This document shows positions 60,384-64,000 of a DNA stretch of 64,000 bases, piece by piece. Position 1 is the first letter of the stretch, and each line of letters starts with the position of its first letter. This DNA is from Alistipes sp. (GTDB lineage Bacteria > Bacteroidota > Bacteroidia > Bacteroidales > Rikenellaceae). The notes beneath the pieces are model-generated. The model searched no databases and was not told the DNA's origin. It worked only from the letters and a program-made list of their open reading frames with translations. The position numbers were made by a program, and so were the translations under genes. The stretch lies in contig JAFTWZ010000019.1 of the NCBI GenBank assembly GCA_017465055.1, positions 1 to 64,000 on the forward strand. Direction: 5' to 3'.

Positions 60384-61523
60384 CTACAGACGGCGCTTAA
60401 TCTCGCGCTCCAGCTCGTCGAGAGCCAGCGACGTATGGTTTATATTACCATCGCGGTCGATGATATAGGCCATAGGCAGCTGATGAACATTGAAGAGCGT
60501 GAAGACGTCGGCATTAGCACCTCCGTATACCGAAATCCAGGGGTGACCCTGCTGTCGCACTGCCTCGACCCACTGCGCAATGTCGCCATCGGCCGAGACG
60601 TGGTAGACCTCGAAGCCATCGGCGTGATACCTCTCGTAGAGGGCCTTAAGCTCGGCGTTTATATTGTTGCAGAGAGCACTCTCCGAGAGCCAGAAATAGA
60701 GCAACACTACCTTGCCATCCAAGTCTGAAAGCTTATGACTCTGCTTATAGATATCCTCGAGCTCTATCTCGGGGTGTGAGGCCAGCTCCACGCGGCTTAC
60801 CAAGTCGTTGATAGCCTCAGCCTCGGCAATCTCGCGCTCGAGGATGGCAATATATGGCGAGTCGGGGTAGCGCTCCATAAGGCCCTCGAGTACCGTGCGA
60901 TAGTGTACGAGGTTGATGCCATAGCCATCGAGCTGAGGGATATACTGCTCGGCGATGCTATGACGCAGGGCGTAGAAGGCGGCTAAATGGTCGCGGTTAC
61001 TTGCCACGAAGCGAACCTGAGACTTCATAGCCTCCTGAGCTGCGCGGTAGGCATCGGCCTCGGTATACTTACGCTGCGAGGCTAAGCTCTCGGCGATAAG
61101 TGCCAAGCGGTCACAAGCAGCGAAGTATTCGCGGTTAAACTCGCGTATCAGAGCCGACTCCTCCGAACCCTCGACCTCGTAGTTAAGAAAGACGTCTCCT
61201 GCCGACTCGAGGTTTATATCGTCGCCCGGAGCTACAACCAGCGTCACAGGACGGCGGTTGTTCGGGAAGGTGAGCTTATAGAAGCGTGGCGAGGCATCGG
61301 CGTCGATAGCAAGCGAGAAGCTAAAACCTCCGTTGTCAGAAAGTGCCGCAGCACCTACCCTCTCGGGGCGAGAAAAGCTATCGGACACCTGCTCGAGGAA
61401 CACCGAGTCGACGTTTGCCCCAACAAAGCGGCCACGTATTGTCGTTGTCTCACTACTGGTCTTAACACCGCACGACGAGGCAAGTAGCGACATTGCCACA
61501 AGTGCAAAAAATAATCTCTTCAT
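60384..61523 (-). CDS. TlpA/AhpC-like lipoprotein with a lost active-site cysteine
   Basis: The 379-residue product has a lipobox (LLASSC, Cys18), an N-terminal DUF4369-like beta domain (about 25-125), a helical middle (about 130-250) and a C-terminal thioredoxin-fold domain (about 262-379, KLSDLDGKVVLLYFWLSESA). Where TlpA relatives have C-x-x-C, this one has S282-A-L-C285, so only the second Cys remains and a disulfide cycle is not possible. The cis-Pro region is QLPMAYIID. It may act as a mixed-disulfide or binding protein. It lies upstream of lpxH and 53 bp after the DUF4290 gene on the same strand. Confidence 0.82.
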   Translation of the reverse strand: MKRLFFALVAMSLLASSCGVKTSSETTTIRGRFVGANVDSVFLEQVSDSFSRPERVGAAALSDNGGFSFSLAIDADASPRFYKLTFPNNRRPVTLVVAPGDDINLESAGDVFLNYEVEGSEESALIREFNREYFAACDRLALIAESLASQRKYTEADAYRAAQEAMKSQVRFVASNRDHLAAFYALRHSIAEQYIPQLDGYGINLVHYRTVLEGLMERYPDSPYIAILEREIAEAEAINDLVSRVELASHPEIELEDIYKQSHKLSDLDGKVVLLYFWLSESALCNNINAELKALYERYHADGFEVYHVSADGDIAQWVEAVRQQGHPWISVYGGANADVFTLFNVHQLPMAYIIDRDGNINHTSLALDELEREIKRRL

Positions 61524-61576
61524 TATCTATCTCTGTTATTATCAACTAAATTTGGGACTTTGCTAAGGTCGTGCCA

Positions 61577-62236
61577 CTAACGGTGTGAGGCGTGACGCTG
61601 CTGACCCCTCTGGTTTTTATTTACCTTACGCGCGCCACCACGCTGCAGCTTACCGCGCTTTGGCGTGCGCTGCATACCCGGACGATACTCGCTACGCATA
61701 GTGCTTATCGCCGAGAGGTCCAAGTTGGCATCGCGGCCAGCCATAATGCGCATATCGCGGATGATAGAGTCGTTGTTGGGGTGCTCGCAGTTGAACTCGT
61801 AGCTCTTGGTACGCAGATACCTGGCGATGTTCATCACCTCAGTAGCGACACGCGCCGCGTTACCCTCGGCGGCCACAGCGCGGATGAAGCGCTGGGCATA
61901 CTTGCCATAGTGCTTAAACGTTATTCTCGTCTGAGGATATGGCAGTTTCTGTGGCACGATGGTTAAATCTTGGCGCGAAGGTTGCGAGTAGGGAGAGTCG
62001 ACGTCGAGCTGAAAATCCGACATTATAAAGAGGTGATCCCAAAGTTTATGTTTGAAGTCCTCGGTATCGCGCAACGTGGGGTTGAGGTTACCCATAACGG
62101 CAATAACTGCTTTGGCCTGGCGCGTGCGCTCGGTCCTATCCTCAATCTGAAGAAGCGAATCAACCATCTCGTGTATATGTCGACCGTACTCTGGGAGATA
62201 GAGCTTGCGTCGCGTATAGTTGTAATTCTTTCTCAT
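61577..62236 (-). CDS. DUF4290 protein
   Basis: The 219-residue soluble protein opens YNYTRRKLYLPEYGRHIHEM, followed by AVIAVMGNLNPTLRD and KHKLWDHLFIMSDFQLDVDS, the conserved blocks of the Bacteroidetes-specific DUF4290 family. The C-terminal 40 residues are highly basic (MQRTPKRGKLQRGGARKVNK), suggesting nucleic-acid contact. The function is unknown. It is probably the first gene of the leftward run to folA. The 211-bp divergent spacer to the sigma-54 activator gene has no clear standard promoter. Confidence 0.85.
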   Translation of the reverse strand: MRKNYNYTRRKLYLPEYGRHIHEMVDSLLQIEDRTERTRQAKAVIAVMGNLNPTLRDTEDFKHKLWDHLFIMSDFQLDVDSPYSQPSRQDLTIVPQKLPYPQTRITFKHYGKYAQRFIRAVAAEGNAARVATEVMNIARYLRTKSYEFNCEHPNNDSIIRDMRIMAGRDANLDLSAISTMRSEYRPGMQRTPKRGKLQRGGARKVNKNQRGQQRHASHR

Positions 62237-62447
62237 TATTATGGTTTTTTATTCACAAAAGGTCATTTGTATATCAGGAATAAGTCACTCCGCATCGCAG
62301 TATTGCTCGTCTCGATTAAAGATAACATCTTTAACACCGCAACACTCAGATGCCGAGCCATACATACATAGAGGCTCATTACCAGCCCCGATAGTAGCCA
62401 GTATTAACCTCACAAAGTAACTAAAAAAATTTAACATATACAAAACT

Positions 62448-63602
62448 ATGACTAAAATTTTACTCCTTTCTCACTCTAAAAGTATGCTCAACGCACTAAG
62501 CGAGCGACTCCACGAAGAGAACTTCGCAACGCTGGAGGCCGACAGCCAGCAACGTGCCGCAGAGATATGTCGCCAAGAGCAGCCCGACGTGGCCATCGTC
62601 GATGGCGAGATAGAGCACTCTGATATGGGACTTCCCACCATCGTCGTGGTGCGCAAGGCCGAGGTCGACACCGCCGTAGAGGCACTGCGTAGCGGGGCCA
62701 TAGACTACCTTGCCACGCCCATAGATATGAACCGTCTGCTGGGCACGCTACGCACGCTGCGTAGCGACAACGATGGCGACACAACCGCTGAGGCCACACC
62801 GCGCCAACGCTCGCAGCGCAACACTACGAAACGCACGAACTGTGCCACACAACCCATCATAGGCCACTCCTCGGCTATAGAGCACGTGCGCGAGATGATA
62901 CGCCGCGTAGCACCCTCCGACGCTCGAGTCTTGGTGCTCGGCGAGAATGGCACGGGCAAGGAGCTGGTGGCACGATGGCTACACCAGAAGAGCAGTCGCC
63001 GCGATGCCCCCTTCGTCGAGGTTAACTGCGCAGCGATACCTGCAGAGCTTATCGAGAGCGAGCTATTTGGCCACGAGAAGGGGTCGTTCACCTCGGCCGT
63101 GAGGCAGCGCAAGGGTAAGTTCGAGCTTGCCGATGGCGGCACACTCTTTATGGACGAGATTGGCGATATGTCGCTATCGGCGCAGGCTAAGGTGCTGCGT
63201 GCACTCCAAGAGAATAAGATTACGCGCGTCGGTGGCGATAGGGATATAGCCGTAGATGTGCGCGTTGTGGCGGCGACAAACAAGGATATACGTGGCGAGA
63301 TAGAGCGCGGCAACTTCCGCGAAGACCTATATCACCGCCTCAGCGTCATAGAGATAGACGTGCCTCCGCTGCGCGATAGGCGCGACGATATATCGCTACT
63401 CGTAGACCACTTCATCGAGGAGATATGTTTGCGCCACAACATCGCGATAAAACATATCGACAGCGACGCCGTAGAACTACTGTGCTCGCGCCGCTGGACA
63501 GGCAACATACGCGAACTACACAACGTCGTCGAGAGGCTCATAATACTCAGCAACGACACGATTACGGCCGAGTGCGTGGAGCTATACTGCCACGCGCGAT
63601 AG
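62448..63602 (+). CDS. Sigma-54-type AAA+ activator with degenerate receiver and no DNA-binding domain
   Basis: The 384-residue product has a receiver-like domain (1-105) with the phospho-acceptor position Asp52 (VAIVDGE). The acidic pair near the start is missing (LLLSHSKS) and the conserved Lys is Thr90 (YLATPID). The AAA+ domain (about 135-375) has Walker A GENGTGKE (165-172), Walker B GTLFMDEIGD (231-240) and arginine-rich sensor blocks. The sigma-54 contact loop, normally GAFTGA, reads GSFTSA (212-217). The protein stops right after the AAA+ lid (ECVELYCHAR), without the usual Fis-type helix-turn-helix. It may act in solution or need a partner to reach DNA. Confidence 0.88.
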   Translation: MTKILLLSHSKSMLNALSERLHEENFATLEADSQQRAAEICRQEQPDVAIVDGEIEHSDMGLPTIVVVRKAEVDTAVEALRSGAIDYLATPIDMNRLLGTLRTLRSDNDGDTTAEATPRQRSQRNTTKRTNCATQPIIGHSSAIEHVREMIRRVAPSDARVLVLGENGTGKELVARWLHQKSSRRDAPFVEVNCAAIPAELIESELFGHEKGSFTSAVRQRKGKFELADGGTLFMDEIGDMSLSAQAKVLRALQENKITRVGGDRDIAVDVRVVAATNKDIRGEIERGNFREDLYHRLSVIEIDVPPLRDRRDDISLLVDHFIEEICLRHNIAIKHIDSDAVELLCSRRWTGNIRELHNVVERLIILSNDTITAECVELYCHAR

Positions 63603-63608
63603 CCTCAG

Positions 63609-64000
63609 CTAATCAAGTAGCACGGCGCGCAGCTCCTCGGCATTGGTGACAACACACTTTGCCCCAGCGTCGTAGAGCTCGTCGGCAAAGCGGAAACCCC
63701 AAGCTACGCCTACCGAGGCGATGTTCGCAGCCGCCGCCGTACGTATATCTATACCCGAATCACCAACCATAATGGCGCGCTCAGGCACGACGTCAGCGAT
63801 GGCGAGAATATTTGTAATAATCTGTGGGTCGGGCTTAAGCGGTGCACCATCGCGATTGCCCTCGACGGCCACAAAGTCGATATCGGAGAAGAACTTAGAG
63901 ACGAGTCTATCGGTGCCGTGCTGAAACTTATTCGAGGCGACAGCTACCTGCACGCCACGTCTGCGAAGCTCGCCGAGGAGCTCGCACATACCCTCGTATG
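63609..64000 (-). CDS. HAD-family phosphatase (phosphoglycolate phosphatase-like), 5' end outside the window
   Basis: The frame runs open to the window edge, reading YEGMCELLGELRRRGVQVAV, so the N-terminal catalytic Asp motif is missing only because of the cut. Visible HAD motifs are VAVASNKFQ (motif II Ser/Asn), LKPDPQIITNILA (motif III Lys) and AIMVGDSGIDIRTAAAANI (motif IV, GDSGID). The end is typical of Gph-like enzymes (VGVAWGFRF). The substrate is not certain. It is convergent with the sigma-54 activator gene, 6 bp away. Confidence 0.88.
   Translation of the reverse strand, partial: YEGMCELLGELRRRGVQVAVASNKFQHGTDRLVSKFFSDIDFVAVEGNRDGAPLKPDPQIITNILAIADVVPERAIMVGDSGIDIRTAAAANIASVGVAWGFRFADELYDAGAKCVVTNAEELRAVLLD

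Overview
The window looks like a chromosome segment from a gut-type member of the Bacteroidales, most likely Alistipes or a close relative in the Rikenellaceae (inference). Supporting signs are: promoters of the Bacteroidetes type (TTTG or TTG, 19-21 nt, then TAnnTTTG) before many genes; families typical of the phylum (BACON lipoproteins, GLPGLI, DUF4290, BspA-like leucine-rich lipoproteins, SusF-like domains, carboxypeptidase-regulatory-domain receptors); and GC-rich coding DNA separated by AT-rich spacers. There are no rRNA genes and no CRISPR array.

Layout. Positions 1-6060 are an accessory zone framed by tRNA genes. It opens with the 3' end of tRNA-Thr followed by a 168-bp tandem array that repeats that end. 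Further on, three copies of the 3' end of tRNA-Ser, only one of them a complete gene, bracket a BspA-like lipoprotein gene, a 42-residue peptide gene and a gene of unknown function. Positions 6221-10402 hold two outer-membrane barrel genes, a TrmH-type RNA methyltransferase and glnS. Positions 10927-16324 hold a leftward set of three surface lipoproteins plus a barrel protein. Positions 16382-18973 hold a phage-type repressor divergent from a small gene and an intact terminase large subunit, with no other phage genes. Positions 19199-23469 hold a GLPGLI locus whose TonB-receptor gene is interrupted by an in-frame stop. Positions 23912-28378 are a potABCD polyamine operon, followed by argR, two lipoproteins and thiL. 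Positions 34184-39641 hold a flippase, aroQ and ackA-ptb-buk. Positions 40019-45723 hold a DUF349 protein, pyrG and yidC. Positions 46216-51349 are a complete hydA-hydE-hydG-hydF operon for an [FeFe] hydrogenase and its cofactor. Positions 51438-54568 hold hpt, queE, a FtsB/DivIC protein and htrA. Positions 54755-62236 hold small unknown genes, an acyltransferase and a leftward run DUF4290, thioredoxin-fold lipoprotein, lpxH, thyA, folA. The window ends in a sigma-54 type activator without a DNA-binding domain and a HAD phosphatase cut by the window edge.

How the genes work together. The fermentative outlets are visible: acetate kinase, a butyrate/branched-acid kinase route, and a hydrogenase with all three maturases. 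Envelope biogenesis is well represented (yidC, lpxH, acyltransferase, flippase, htrA, many surface lipoproteins).

The most unusual content lies between the genes. Three families of structured intergenic elements recur: (1) about 130-bp palindromes with a conserved tip and compensating arm changes; (2) elements with arms made of exact 10-bp units around a 45-bp core; (3) purine arm/pyrimidine arm elements sharing a 30-bp core. These, together with the tRNA-end accretions and the orphan repressor-terminase pair, are the observations most worth following.
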